Assembly: GCF_024347215.1 (NCBI RefSeq)
Contig: NZ_AP025282.1
Span: 2,728,001 to 2,792,000, forward strand
DNA: 64,000 bases
Source: Aliamphritea ceti
Lineage (GTDB): Bacteria; Pseudomonadota; Gammaproteobacteria; Pseudomonadales; Balneatricaceae
Reading direction: 5' to 3'
The notes beneath the pieces were generated by a model. It was given only the letters and a program-made list of their open reading frames with translations. It did not search any database and was not told where the DNA came from. A program made the translations under genes and the position numbers. Position 1 is the stretch's first letter, and each line of letters starts with the position of its first letter. Below, in pieces: positions 1 to 9,186 of this stretch.

Positions 1-108
1 TTCAAAGACGTGGTTATCAGAAAGAGGACGGGGCCTCTGGGTAATCATGAGGTACAAAGTATCCGTATTCCAATCCCGTCTGAAGGAACACAGCAAAGAG
101 AGGAATAA
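1..108 (+). CDS. C-terminal end of a type II secretion gene (probably gspK), partial
   Basis: An open frame enters the window at base 1 and stops at a TAA ending at 108, giving the last 35 residues of a protein that ends in a charged tail (IPSEGTQQREE). The fragment is too short to name by itself. Its position directly before gspL-gspM-gspD-type genes on the same strand makes a minor pseudopilin such as GspK the best guess by known T2SS gene order. Identity is inferred from synteny only. Confidence 0.45.
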   Translation, partial: FKDVVIRKRTGPLGNHEVQSIRIPIPSEGTQQREE

Positions 109-143
109 TTGCTACTGGTTACCGAAAATAAAGGATAACCAAC

Positions 144-1253
144 ATGGATAAGCCAGACAGCAGCTCCGTTATAAAAACTAATGTCGGCCAATTACTGCAA
201 CAGCTACAAAATTTCTGGAAGTGGTGGAGCACAGAACTGCTTGAACTCATGCCGGAGAAGCTCAGGCATAATTTAATTAACCGTGGTCAGTATCTGATCA
301 CCGAGCTCCAGCAGCAAGAATGCAGCTTTAGGTATGGCAACCGCGGCCAGCTTTCCTTACTGGGTAGTATGTCTCTCGATGACCATTCTCCTGAATCCTC
401 CAGCCGCTACGGTTCCTTTGCCAGAGAAGCTGATCAGATAATCCTGTTACTTCCTCCTGAATACCTGCTTGAAACCGAAATAAGCCTGCCCCGTGCCACT
501 GAGAGCAATTTGTCTGAAGTTCTCAAATATGAAATTGACCGTTATACCCCCTTCAGGGCAGAAGAGATTTACTATGGCTACCGGATACTTACAGATACTG
601 ATAAAAATACAGCACAAATACATGTGGCCCTCAAACTGATTACCCGCAAAACACTCGATCCTGTTCTGGAAACACTGGCAGGCTGGGGCGTGTCACCGAA
701 TGTCGTAGCGCCATCAGCTGAGCAAAGTAACCACCTTTACAGTATGAACCTGTTACCAAGTGCTCACTCAGAAACCACAACATCAGGGATTGGGGTTTTC
801 TGGCGCTTCAGCCTGATCATCCTGCTACTGATAGCACTGGTAACACTCCCGTTTTATTTCCAGCAACAACAACTGGCGTCCCTAAAGCACTCATTAAAAG
901 AGCCCAAAATTGCCGCTGAGCAGGCCCGTAAAGTAGAGCAGGAACTCAGAATACTCAGCCAAAGCCGCTCGTTTTTCAGTGAAAAACAGCAATCCACTTA
1001 TTCAACACTGGATTTTCTCAAGCAGCTAACCGAAATACTTCCGGATCATACCTGGATTAACCAGCTACAGATTGACGGGCAGGAACTTCGCCTTCAGGGA
1101 GAGTCTCGCCAGGCTTCAACGTTGATAGGCATGCTTGACCAGTCACAGCTAATGACCGACGTTGCCTTTACGTCACCAGTGACACTCAATCCACGCACCC
1201 GCAAAGAACGGTTTGTTATCAATGCCCGCTTGCCAACGGAGTTAGCGCCATGA
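144..1253 (+). CDS. gspL: GspL-like / PilN-domain type II secretion inner-membrane protein
   Basis: The 369-residue protein has an N-terminal cytoplasmic part with a PilM/GspL-type segment (residues about 100-200, including LPPEYLLETEISLP and a YEIDRYTPF motif). A single membrane helix follows near residues 218-240, then a coiled-coil stretch and a PilN-like periplasmic ferredoxin fold. GspL couples the cytoplasmic ATPase GspE to the inner-membrane platform with GspM. An AAGGAT ribosome site lies 8-13 bases before the ATG. The stop overlaps the next start by 4 bases (ATGA), so it is translationally coupled to gspM. It could be called a PilN-domain protein; the neighbouring secretin and GspA/B genes favour T2SS over type IV pili. 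Confidence 0.75.
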   Translation: MDKPDSSSVIKTNVGQLLQQLQNFWKWWSTELLELMPEKLRHNLINRGQYLITELQQQECSFRYGNRGQLSLLGSMSLDDHSPESSSRYGSFAREADQIILLLPPEYLLETEISLPRATESNLSEVLKYEIDRYTPFRAEEIYYGYRILTDTDKNTAQIHVALKLITRKTLDPVLETLAGWGVSPNVVAPSAEQSNHLYSMNLLPSAHSETTTSGIGVFWRFSLIILLLIALVTLPFYFQQQQLASLKHSLKEPKIAAEQARKVEQELRILSQSRSFFSEKQQSTYSTLDFLKQLTEILPDHTWINQLQIDGQELRLQGESRQASTLIGMLDQSQLMTDVAFTSPVTLNPRTRKERFVINARLPTELAP

Positions 1254-1870
1254 ATCACAGGCGCACGTCCTTTAATCGCTACAGGGTAGCGGCACTGGCG
1301 CTACTACTGGTGTCAGTTGCACTGATTTACTGGCTCTTAATCTCACCGCTGTTAAGCCGTTATCTGGAAACACACAGCGAGATTCAGCAAATGGAGCATG
1401 AATTACTGGTCTACCAACGGGTTGCTTCTGAACTGGATAATAACCAGACAAAGCTTAAAGAATTACGTGCAGCCACACCTGTAACAGATCAGTACCTGCG
1501 GGAGCCAAAACCCAGTCTGGCCGCTGCCCAGTTACAACAGATGATCAATACAATGATCTCCCGCACAGGCGGACAACTGGTCAGTACGAGCATTAATAAC
1601 CGGCCACAGAATGAACCTTTGCAGGCAGTCAGCATTAAAGTACATCTGAGAACCGAAATAGATGATCTGGTTAAAGTCCTGTATTCCATTGAGCATAACC
1701 GTCCGGTTCTTTTTACCGATGATCTGGTGATTCGCTCAACGATCCGTACCGGGCCTGACAAAGTGGTAACCAGCCGAGGCAAGGCCAAAAGCCGTGTGCG
1801 GGTTAGGGTACCAACCCTGGATGTACAGTTTAATGTTACCGCCTACACACTAGCGGAGGGCGGGATATGA
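1250..1870 (+). CDS. gspM: GspM-like type II secretion protein
   Basis: This 206-residue bitopic protein has a short basic cytoplasmic tail, one membrane helix at about residues 13-33 (ALALLLVSVALIYWLLI), a coiled-coil linker, and a small alpha/beta periplasmic domain typical of the GspM type II family. GspM partners GspL in the inner-membrane platform. The gene overlaps gspL upstream and the next gene downstream by 4 bases each, the packing of a single operon. Assignment rests on topology, size and order rather than on a diagnostic motif. Confidence 0.7.
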   Translation: MNHRRTSFNRYRVAALALLLVSVALIYWLLISPLLSRYLETHSEIQQMEHELLVYQRVASELDNNQTKLKELRAATPVTDQYLREPKPSLAAAQLQQMINTMISRTGGQLVSTSINNRPQNEPLQAVSIKVHLRTEIDDLVKVLYSIEHNRPVLFTDDLVIRSTIRTGPDKVVTSRGKAKSRVRVRVPTLDVQFNVTAYTLAEGGI

Positions 1871-2487
1871 AAAGCTTACTACCTGCTCAACGCATCAAAA
1901 AGCTTCTGCTGCTCCTAATCTTCTTTAGTAGTTCAGTAGCACTTTTGCACGCTGAAGAAGCCAGTATCGATGCTGTTAGACAGGAAATAACAGACACAAA
2001 TACGGCACAGATTCCGGCGGCTACAGAAGCAAATACCGCACAAGAGACTGTGGCCAGTCCCACAGCAACGCTCGGTGATTATCGCAGCATCAGTGAACGG
2101 CCACTGTTTCACTCATCAAGACGTCCACGGCCAGATGCCAATGGCAATAAGAATCCGGGGGACCTGTCACAGAAATGGCGATTAAGCGGCATCATTCTTC
2201 AGCAAGGTAGCCCCATCGCGTTGTTTTCATCCAAAGAGCAGGGAGGTACTGCACGTCGGATAGAAGCAGGCATGCCACTTGAACGTCGCTGGTTACTGGA
2301 TGAGGTTGGTCCTGATTATGCGCTTGTCAGCGACGGCGATGAACAGGTGCGTTTTGAGCTGTGGCAACCAAGAGCAGTCTCTATACCGAATGCTGAGCCA
2401 ACAAAACAACCGGAAGACAGTAAAGCCAGCCGGACAAAGCTAAAGCCACTAATAGTGGAAAAGGCAGTTAATCAAAAGACAGATTAA
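1867..2487 (+). CDS. GspC/GspN-like T2SS periplasmic HR-domain protein
   Basis: The 206-residue protein begins with a signal-anchor helix (residues about 10-28). An Ala/Thr-rich linker follows, then a small beta domain starting at an ISERPLFHSSRRP motif and continuing through WRLSGIILQQ. That pattern is the homology region of GspC/XpsN-type proteins, which contact the secretin N0 domain and link it to the inner-membrane platform. No PDZ domain is present, so it is shorter than classical GspC and fits the GspN-like form of atypical T2SS operons. It lies between gspM (4-base overlap) and gspD (12-base gap), which supports the role. Confidence 0.6.
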   Translation: MKSLLPAQRIKKLLLLLIFFSSSVALLHAEEASIDAVRQEITDTNTAQIPAATEANTAQETVASPTATLGDYRSISERPLFHSSRRPRPDANGNKNPGDLSQKWRLSGIILQQGSPIALFSSKEQGGTARRIEAGMPLERRWLLDEVGPDYALVSDGDEQVRFELWQPRAVSIPNAEPTKQPEDSKASRTKLKPLIVEKAVNQKTD

Positions 2488-2499
2488 CAACTGCCGAGG

Positions 2500-4662
2500 A
2501 TGGAAGTAATGAATAATCTCTCAACAAGAACAATAATGCTCATTGTCAGTTGTTATCTCATTTACGCCTGTAGCATGACGCCGGGAGGACAGCGTCAGAC
2601 ACTTGATAATCCCTGGCACACTGACAAATCTGACACTCAGCAAACACAAACCACCTCAGAAAAGGCGCAACCGAACAAAAAGGCTAGCTCCGCAATAGCA
2701 TCGCGTTTTTCAAACCAGGGAAGCCTTAACGAAACCGCCAGACCTCCCAGTTTTGAAATATATGAAGGTCATGGCGTAATGGTTGGCGACAACTCACCAG
2801 ACTCGGTATCAAATCCCGTTCAGGGAGAAATCACCATGAATTTCCAGGGTGCTGAAATCAGCGAAGTTATCAAAACCATTCTGGGCGACATCCTGCAAAA
2901 AAACTATGTAATTGATGAGCAGGTCAGAGGCACGGTGCACATGAAGACCAGCCAGCCGTTAATGCAGGATGAGTTAATTCCAACGCTGGAAGCCTTGTTA
3001 CGCATCAACGGTGCGGTAATGCGTCAGTCTCGCAATTTTTTCGAAATAGTACCCGCTGAATCGGCACTTGATGCCGGATATTCACCCCGTACCGGCTTTG
3101 AAGCCGGCAGAGGCTATCAGGTAATGATTATGCCGCTACGATACATAGCCTCATCAGAAATGATGAAGATTCTTGAACCTCTGAAACCCAAACAGGGGTT
3201 GCTGGAAGTGGACAGTCGCCGCAACCTGCTGATTGTTGCCGGCTCCGCCGATGAGCTGTTAAATATTCAGGAAACCGTCAGAATATTCGACATTGATCAG
3301 TTAAAGGGGATGTCTGTCGGCTTATTTCGGCTTCAGACTGTCGCCGCTGATGTAATCATCGAAGAACTTGAAACCATTTTTGGTGACACCTCCGAAGGTC
3401 CGCTGGCCGGTTTTGTTCAGTTTCTGCCCATAGAGCGGCTAAATGCTTTGTTAGTCATTACGCCACAAAAAAAATACCTGCGCGATGTCAAAGTATGGAT
3501 TAAGCGCCTAGACCGCGCAGAAGACCCTCGCGGCATGAATATGTACGTGTATTACGTGCAGAATGGTAAAGCTGAAAACCTTGCAGGAATGTTGTCTGAA
3601 CTATTTGAAGGCCAGCGTCGCAGTCAGCAGGCCGCTGAGGGTAATACTTTGGCGAACAGAATTCGCCGCGCTAACGACTCTGATACAGAAGCAGGTTCCC
3701 AGACGTCACCAAGCCCTGCACAGGCCAGAGTAAGCTCAATAACAGCCTCTGAAGGTTCCAGCCTGGATGTCGGAGACGTGAGTATTATTGCTGATGAAGA
3801 AAACAATGCCTTACTGATCCTTGCCTCATCACTGGATTATAAAAAAGTTCAGCGGGCAATCGAGAAGCTGGATGTGTTACCTCTACAGGTGCTGGTTGAA
3901 GCGACCATTGTTGAAGTTTCGCTGGAAGATGAATTGCGCTACGGCTTGCAGTGGTTCTTTAAATCTACGTTAGATGGGAAATCTTCCCGTGGTTCTGTAG
4001 GTAACGTACCTATTCTGCAGCCAAGCAATTTCTTCTCCACCGCTAATTTTGAGGTTTTTGATGCCAACGGTACGCGTTTATTACTCAACGCACTGGCTGA
4101 AGATTCAAAATTAAATGTTATTTCTTCACCCACCCTTATGGTGCTGGATAATCATACAGCGACTATCCGAGTGGGTGATCAGGTACCGGTTCGAACATCT
4201 GAAACAACCTCAACCGTGAGCGATAACCTTAATACCACCAGCACCATCCAGTTCAGAGATACCGGGGTGCTGCTGGAAGTAACACCGAGAGTAAATGCCG
4301 GCGGAATGGTGGTTCTGGATATAAAACAAGAAGTAAATGATGTTGACCGGACCACAACGTCTGGCATTGATTCACCAACCATAATACAGCGTCAGATCGA
4401 AACCAGTGTTGCAATACAGAGCGGTGAGACATTGGTGCTCGGAGGCCTGATTAAAGAAAATCGCGATACCGGCAGCGGAGGGGTACCAGGTCTGCGCCAT
4501 GTACCAGTCGTCGGTTGGTTTTTTGGTAGCGAACGAAAAAGTGTCAGCCGTACCGAGCTGGTTGTGATGATTACCCCAACCGCAGTCACGGATAAAGAAG
4601 AAGCCCGTGACGTGACACGTGAATACCGCCAAAAGCTTAAAGGCGTTCAGTTTCCATTGTAA
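2500..4662 (+). CDS. gspD: Type II secretion secretin GspD
   Basis: This is an outer-membrane secretin of 720 residues. The N-terminus carries a signal peptide with a possible lipobox (LIYAC at about residues 20-24), so it may be lipidated. Several periplasmic ring modules follow (N0 from about residue 107; N1-N2 repeats with the RRNLLIVAGS and IERLNALLVITP motifs). The C-terminal secretin core ends in VPGLRHVPVVGWFFGS and TELVVMITPT, the hallmark of the family. A second ATG nine bases in (2509) is equally well placed relative to the GAGG site and could be the true start. It closes the gspL-M-C/N-D operon and is followed by a hairpin at 4673-4694. Confidence 0.92.
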   Translation: MEVMNNLSTRTIMLIVSCYLIYACSMTPGGQRQTLDNPWHTDKSDTQQTQTTSEKAQPNKKASSAIASRFSNQGSLNETARPPSFEIYEGHGVMVGDNSPDSVSNPVQGEITMNFQGAEISEVIKTILGDILQKNYVIDEQVRGTVHMKTSQPLMQDELIPTLEALLRINGAVMRQSRNFFEIVPAESALDAGYSPRTGFEAGRGYQVMIMPLRYIASSEMMKILEPLKPKQGLLEVDSRRNLLIVAGSADELLNIQETVRIFDIDQLKGMSVGLFRLQTVAADVIIEELETIFGDTSEGPLAGFVQFLPIERLNALLVITPQKKYLRDVKVWIKRLDRAEDPRGMNMYVYYVQNGKAENLAGMLSELFEGQRRSQQAAEGNTLANRIRRANDSDTEAGSQTSPSPAQARVSSITASEGSSLDVGDVSIIADEENNALLILASSLDYKKVQRAIEKLDVLPLQVLVEATIVEVSLEDELRYGLQWFFKSTLDGKSSRGSVGNVPILQPSNFFSTANFEVFDANGTRLLLNALAEDSKLNVISSPTLMVLDNHTATIRVGDQVPVRTSETTSTVSDNLNTTSTIQFRDTGVLLEVTPRVNAGGMVVLDIKQEVNDVDRTTTSGIDSPTIIQRQIETSVAIQSGETLVLGGLIKENRDTGSGGVPGLRHVPVVGWFFGSERKSVSRTELVVMITPTAVTDKEEARDVTREYRQKLKGVQFPL

Positions 4663-4672
4663 ACGCTTTGCT

Positions 4673-4694
4673 GCCGGTACGGTCCCGTACCGGC
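4673..4694 (+). terminator. Hairpin after gspD
   Basis: A perfect 10-bp inverted repeat (GCCGGTACGG / CCGTACCGGC) begins 11 bases after the gspD stop. The T-tract after it is poor, so it is either a weak intrinsic terminator or an mRNA 3' stabiliser. Confidence 0.5.
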
Positions 4695-4935
4695 CACTTT
4701 ACACTTCTGATTCATTCCTAATAGATGTATTAGCTCACATATCAAAAATAACTCACTGATAAATATAGAAATGTATCCTTGGTTAATTTCATAACACGCA
4801 TATTTTGTTATTTCAAACAGAGGCTGTAACGACCTTGTTACATTGATCACAAGCTTTTGTACATCAGCTGTACATTTAACAATATTTTCAAAAAAACAAA
4901 TCAAGAAAATCTATATAAATCTGAAAGTTACAGAT

Positions 4936-4951
4936 TGGCACAGCGATTGCT
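4936..4951 (+). promoter_or_regulatory. Sigma-54-type promoter before the 5162 gene
   Basis: TGGCACAGCGATTGCT matches the RpoN consensus, with GG and GC separated by exactly 10 bases. Transcription from it would give a leader of roughly 200 bases before the ATG at 5162. The rest of the 499-base gap after gspD is AT-rich and shows no gene. The leader has GC-rich inverted segments around 5025-5052 that could fold, but no known riboswitch was recognised. Confidence 0.65.
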
Positions 4952-5161
4952 GCCTTATTGGCGCTACGTTAGCTGCCAGATCACTCAGTCTGAATACACA
5001 CAACAAATTGCAACAGAACCTCCCAACCGGGAAACGCAGGCAGGGTAGCCAAACAAAATAAAGCAGGACAACAACCTCAAACTTGAGACAAGCGCAATTT
5101 AATTTTGTCGATGCGAATGCCTCTGTGGCAATTATTTCCTGCGGAATTGGTGAGGTGAAAC

Positions 5162-7381
5162 ATGAAACAAATAACACTCTTCAGATACATAAAGGCATGG
5201 CTCTTAGCATGCTTTATGTGTCTGGCGTCTTTCTCAGCATTCGCTGTGCACGACGGTTCCTTCCAACTCGAAGGTAATGCTGTAGATAATGGTGCTGCAG
5301 CCGAACCCGATGACTGGGAAACCCTCTATGATGACTTAATTAACGGAACAAATAACGGTAACGATGACGTATTCTCATTTGTCTCTGAGAATGCGGATAT
5401 TTCCATCTTCGGCGGTGGTAACAAAGATATCCACGATGTCAGTGACTGGAGCTGGGGAGACGGTTCAGTACCGGATAAAAGTGACATCCGTGATGCCTTC
5501 GCCGCCGCATATAACGAAAACGGCGACCTGACGGTCTACTTCGGTGCTGACCGCTTTGCAAATGCCGGTGATACATTTCTGGGCTTCTGGTTCTTCGTTG
5601 AAGAAGTAGGCATTATTGATGACCCGCAGGACCCGGATTTTGGACAGTTTTCCGGCAACCATACATCAGCCACCTTCAGTAACGGCAAGTACTCCAACGG
5701 TGACGTACTGGTGCTGGTCAACTTCCCGCAGGCCAACAATGCTGTACCTTTAATTCAGGTACTGGTATGGGATGAAACCTGTCCGAAAGCCGCTAGCAAT
5801 AACCCTGGCCCTTTAGACTGTGCCGCCAGAAACCTACGCTTAATTGAAGGTCAGTCCGGTGCCGGTGCAATCTGTGGTGGCCCGGGTGCCGATCTGGCCT
5901 GTGCTGTATCAAATGATGAAAATGGCCCGAATGATCCTACTGACAGTCCATGGCCCTATACCTCAAAAGACGGTTTTGTTAACCAATTCCCATATGAAAC
6001 CTTCTTTGAAGGGGGGATTAACATTACTGAACTGGTCGGCGGTAACGGCTGCTTTGCCAGCTTCATGGCAGAAACCCGTTCTTCCAGTTCTTTTACAGCT
6101 CAGCTGAAAGATTTCATTACCGGCGCCTTCCCGCTATGCGGTTTTGAAGTCGATAAGTTCTGTGAAGCCGATATTAACGGTGACGATACTGAAGTAACCG
6201 TAAGCTTTGCCGGTAACATTGATAATACCGGTGTGGCTTCTCTGTCAATTGACCTGACTGATACTGCTCCGGGCGGTGTCGCTGTATTTGATGCATTCTG
6301 CATAGATACCGGCGGAGACGGTTGTGACGGTGGCGATACAGCTATCACCAACACCGGTACCGCAGGTGAACCGACTGTTGTAGTCCCAGGTGGTACTGTG
6401 GTTCGTTACGAAGGCCATTACACAGTGGCCAATCCGGATCTGTCAGATCTGAACTTTACGGATACAGTCACTGCGGAAGCATACTCAACCACCGGTGGTG
6501 GTGCGCTGATCGATACCAAACAGGCAATCGCTGACTGCTTCGCGGCGAACCCAACCATTGATGTGACTAAAAACTGTACGGCTGCGTTAATCAATAATGA
6601 TACCTATCAGGCAACCCTGAGCGGTACGGTTGAAAACACCGGTAACGTACTGCTGTCGAGTGTTGACCTTGCTGACGTCGCAACCGATGGCTCAGGTATT
6701 ACACCAAACAACTTTGTTGCCTGGTATGAGTCTGTAGCTGTTAACGGTATCCAGGACGCAGGTGAAGCTAGCCTCACGCTGGGCAGCGGAACCATGGCAA
6801 TTGGTGATCTGGTGGCTTATACCGGTTCACTGACCAAAACGGATGACACTAACCATTCAGATACAATTACAGCCAGTGCAGATTATCTGGTTGATAATGT
6901 AGTGGATGATTCCACCAGCGATACTGCCAGTGTACTCACATGTGGCCTGGCACCGTTACGCGATCTGACCATTGTAAAAGAGTGTGGTACCCAGGCCGAT
7001 CCTGACGGGGTCGCACTGATTGCACACCAGGGTGCACTGGCCGTTGAGGTCACTAACCTGATCACGGTCACTAACTCCGGTGATACCAGCGATCATGAGG
7101 ATCTGAATGTACTTCTGAGTGACACCCTTGCTGAAACGGTTATGAAAGTCAGTGGTCCTGCCGGAATGTCATGTACTAATGCTGGCTGCAGTGGCCGGTT
7201 AGATGTAGGTGAGACTCTGGTAATCAAAACCACTTACCTGCCAGATGCAAGCCTTGGCCCAATCGTTGAGCAGGGCACAGCAACATTCACCAACACTGCT
7301 ACTGCCGCATATTCAGGCGTTCTGACCCAGGGCGACCCTGAAGACAAGTCTGACAGTGCAACCTGTGAACTGTGTAATTAA
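5162..7381 (+). CDS. Large secreted repeat-domain protein, probable surface or T2SS substrate
   Basis: The 739-residue protein has a clear signal peptide (hydrophobic residues 11-28, cleavage likely after SAFA). An acidic, Asn/Asp/Gly-rich N-terminal domain of about 300 residues resembles secreted proteins that describe an event-like beta fold. From about residue 320 there are at least three Cys-containing beta repeats starting with motifs such as VDKFCEAD, IDVTKNCTA and LTIVKECG, similar to DUF11-type adhesin repeats. No anchor or sorting tail is visible at the C-terminus, so release through the adjacent T2SS is plausible. A sigma-54 promoter lies 5' and a strong terminator 3', so it is a monocistron. 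The exact function is unknown. Confidence 0.7.
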   Translation: MKQITLFRYIKAWLLACFMCLASFSAFAVHDGSFQLEGNAVDNGAAAEPDDWETLYDDLINGTNNGNDDVFSFVSENADISIFGGGNKDIHDVSDWSWGDGSVPDKSDIRDAFAAAYNENGDLTVYFGADRFANAGDTFLGFWFFVEEVGIIDDPQDPDFGQFSGNHTSATFSNGKYSNGDVLVLVNFPQANNAVPLIQVLVWDETCPKAASNNPGPLDCAARNLRLIEGQSGAGAICGGPGADLACAVSNDENGPNDPTDSPWPYTSKDGFVNQFPYETFFEGGINITELVGGNGCFASFMAETRSSSSFTAQLKDFITGAFPLCGFEVDKFCEADINGDDTEVTVSFAGNIDNTGVASLSIDLTDTAPGGVAVFDAFCIDTGGDGCDGGDTAITNTGTAGEPTVVVPGGTVVRYEGHYTVANPDLSDLNFTDTVTAEAYSTTGGGALIDTKQAIADCFAANPTIDVTKNCTAALINNDTYQATLSGTVENTGNVLLSSVDLADVATDGSGITPNNFVAWYESVAVNGIQDAGEASLTLGSGTMAIGDLVAYTGSLTKTDDTNHSDTITASADYLVDNVVDDSTSDTASVLTCGLAPLRDLTIVKECGTQADPDGVALIAHQGALAVEVTNLITVTNSGDTSDHEDLNVLLSDTLAETVMKVSGPAGMSCTNAGCSGRLDVGETLVIKTTYLPDASLGPIVEQGTATFTNTATAAYSGVLTQGDPEDKSDSATCELCN

Positions 7382-7414
7382 TATGATTACTCAGTAATAC
7401 AGAGGCATAACATA

Positions 7415-7435
7415 GCGGGGGCATCTGCCCCCCGC
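7415..7435 (+). terminator. Intrinsic terminator after the 5162 gene
   Basis: GCGGGGG and CCCCCGC arms with a six-base loop are followed by a T-rich stretch, 34 bases after the stop. Confidence 0.85.
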
Positions 7436-7611
7436 TTTTATGTTTTTTACTTCAGCTTTTTTCCTGATTTTCAGCATCAAAAGAAAGCCGTTTCATCATC
7501 TTTACATATAGTTAACGGTTAATAAGCCATGTGTAAATCCTGCCTTACTAAGTGGCCATAAATCACGCCAACGCTTTAAAATTACCGATAACTATCAACA
7601 GCTTATATTAA

Positions 7612-7627
7612 TGGCACATTATATGCT
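7612..7627 (+). promoter_or_regulatory. Sigma-54-type promoter before the 7769 gene
   Basis: TGGCACATTATATGCT has GG and GC 10 bases apart, as RpoN requires, with TATGC rather than TTGC at -12. It sits about 140 bases before the ATG. The gap 7436-7768 otherwise holds no gene. Its leader contains a perfect 7-bp hairpin at 7721-7740 (CTGTCAG/CTGACAG), 28 bases before the start codon. Confidence 0.6.
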
Positions 7628-7768
7628 GGCTATTTAAAAAGTGCTGTAATCAGGCTTGTTCGGGGGAATATTGTTTCAGCGCTTAAAGAAGGAGGGCAGT
7701 GTTTGTGCGTCCTCTAAGGGCTGTCAGAGTGAACTGACAGCAGTCTTTAACTGAATGGAGGACAAGCC

Positions 7769-9109
7769 ATGTCTGAATCAAAAAATGACTACAGTGGCTG
7801 TATCGGTGGCACATACAGACACAACCTTTGGAGTATTGCCATGGGTGGCGTATGTGCCATGTTTCTTTCCGCTTCTGTCAGCGCGCATCACTCGGGCTTT
7901 CAGGACCGGGCCGGCTCACCAAGCGTGCCGGGCAATATTCAGCCTCATGTCTATGAGGGTAACCCGACCTGTTCCGACCTGAGTGAAATGCAGGGAATCG
8001 ATGGCTTACTGGAAGTTAAGCTACATCCTGAACAGTATCTCTCAAACCCTTATGTCGACATTACTCTGGGAAGCGGTAACACGTTTTCATGGTCAAATTT
8101 TAATGGCCAGATACAGGGGATTTTTGTAAAAGGCGGGCCGATCGGCGGCAACATGTATGATTACCGGGGAACAGGCATTAGCGCCGACGGCAATCTGCAT
8201 TCACCGTTGCACCCCCGACAGAATAAATTTAGCGGTCTGAGCCATATTTCATTCTGCTATCTACCTGGAAGCCCGGACATTACCGTTGAGAAAAGCTGTC
8301 CTTCAGCACCGCAATTGCTTAATAACGGTGTAGACGGAGCCCGTTACACGTACGAAGTTAAAGTAACTAACAGTGGTGATGGAGTACTTGATAACTTCAT
8401 GGTCGATGATTCACTGACAAGTGTAGCCAGCTGTAATATAACCAATGTGCCTCAACAACTGGGTGAAGACGCAATGGCCACAATCAGTGTGGTTTGTGAT
8501 TCAGCCACACCGTTGCCTAACAATGGTTATAACGAAGTGACCGTAACAGCTGATACTGAATTTGGTCACCAGCCAACCGTGAGCGATGACAGCAACGCAA
8601 GTTGCCCTGATTTCGCGCCACCAAGTGTGGTTATCGAGAAAAGCTGTGCTGATCCGATGATACGTTTAGTCGAAGTAGATACCGGTGAAGCAACTATTCT
8701 TGGCGTACAGGCCTGTGTTGATATCCGTGTTACCAATAACGGTAATGATGAAACACTGACCAATGTTGTTCTGGTAGATGACATTGCTCTTGACCAGAAC
8801 CTGCCGATTAATGATCTGGCACCGGGTGCCTACAAAGATCTGAATATCTGCTACTACCCAAGTATGCCTACCGGAGAAACATTGCTGCATGGTGACGGCA
8901 TCTATTCACCGTTCACTGTGTATATGCAAGGGGAAACCCCTGAAGCTCTGTTCTCTAATACAGCAGTTGTGATGGCAGAAGGTGTCTTCTCAGGAGCACA
9001 AGTCTCCGATGATGATGATGCCCATTGTTCAATCTGTGTATCCAACACACCAGGTTTACCATCCGAGTGTCCCAGCCCGGATATGAACCCTTACCTGTTA
9101 ACTGAGTAA
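7769..9109 (+). CDS. Secreted Cys-rich DUF11-like repeat protein
   Basis: This 446-residue protein has a long N-region followed by a signal peptide (about residues 24-43, ending SASVSA/HH). The chosen ATG follows a strong GGAGGA site; an internal ATG at 7841 would give a shorter, more ordinary signal peptide. The mature part has a conserved beta domain and then two repeats opening with TVEKSCPSA and VIEKSCADP, related in style to the repeats of the protein encoded at 5162. No transmembrane anchor is seen. With a similar promoter and repeat type the two genes probably form one regulon of exported surface or matrix proteins. Function is not established. Confidence 0.68.
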   Translation: MSESKNDYSGCIGGTYRHNLWSIAMGGVCAMFLSASVSAHHSGFQDRAGSPSVPGNIQPHVYEGNPTCSDLSEMQGIDGLLEVKLHPEQYLSNPYVDITLGSGNTFSWSNFNGQIQGIFVKGGPIGGNMYDYRGTGISADGNLHSPLHPRQNKFSGLSHISFCYLPGSPDITVEKSCPSAPQLLNNGVDGARYTYEVKVTNSGDGVLDNFMVDDSLTSVASCNITNVPQQLGEDAMATISVVCDSATPLPNNGYNEVTVTADTEFGHQPTVSDDSNASCPDFAPPSVVIEKSCADPMIRLVEVDTGEATILGVQACVDIRVTNNGNDETLTNVVLVDDIALDQNLPINDLAPGAYKDLNICYYPSMPTGETLLHGDGIYSPFTVYMQGETPEALFSNTAVVMAEGVFSGAQVSDDDDAHCSICVSNTPGLPSECPSPDMNPYLLTE

Positions 9110-9123
9110 ACTGAGCAATTTAT

Positions 9124-9145
9124 AACCGGCCCATATGGGCCGGTT
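9124..9145. terminator. Terminator between the 7769 gene and the metalloprotease
   Basis: A perfect 11-bp palindromic hairpin (AACCGGCCCAT and its complement) is followed by seven T on the plus strand. It ends the plus-strand gene and also lies 41 bases beyond the end of the converging protease gene. Confidence 0.85.
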
Positions 9146-9186
9146 TTTTTATGGGACTAATTTTTATGTGACTAAAAAGGAGGGAG

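Noticed and set aside
4963..5161. Long leader of the 5162 gene as a c-di-GMP or cobalamin riboswitch
   Set aside because: GC-rich foldable segments are present but no ordered set of aptamer motifs could be matched.
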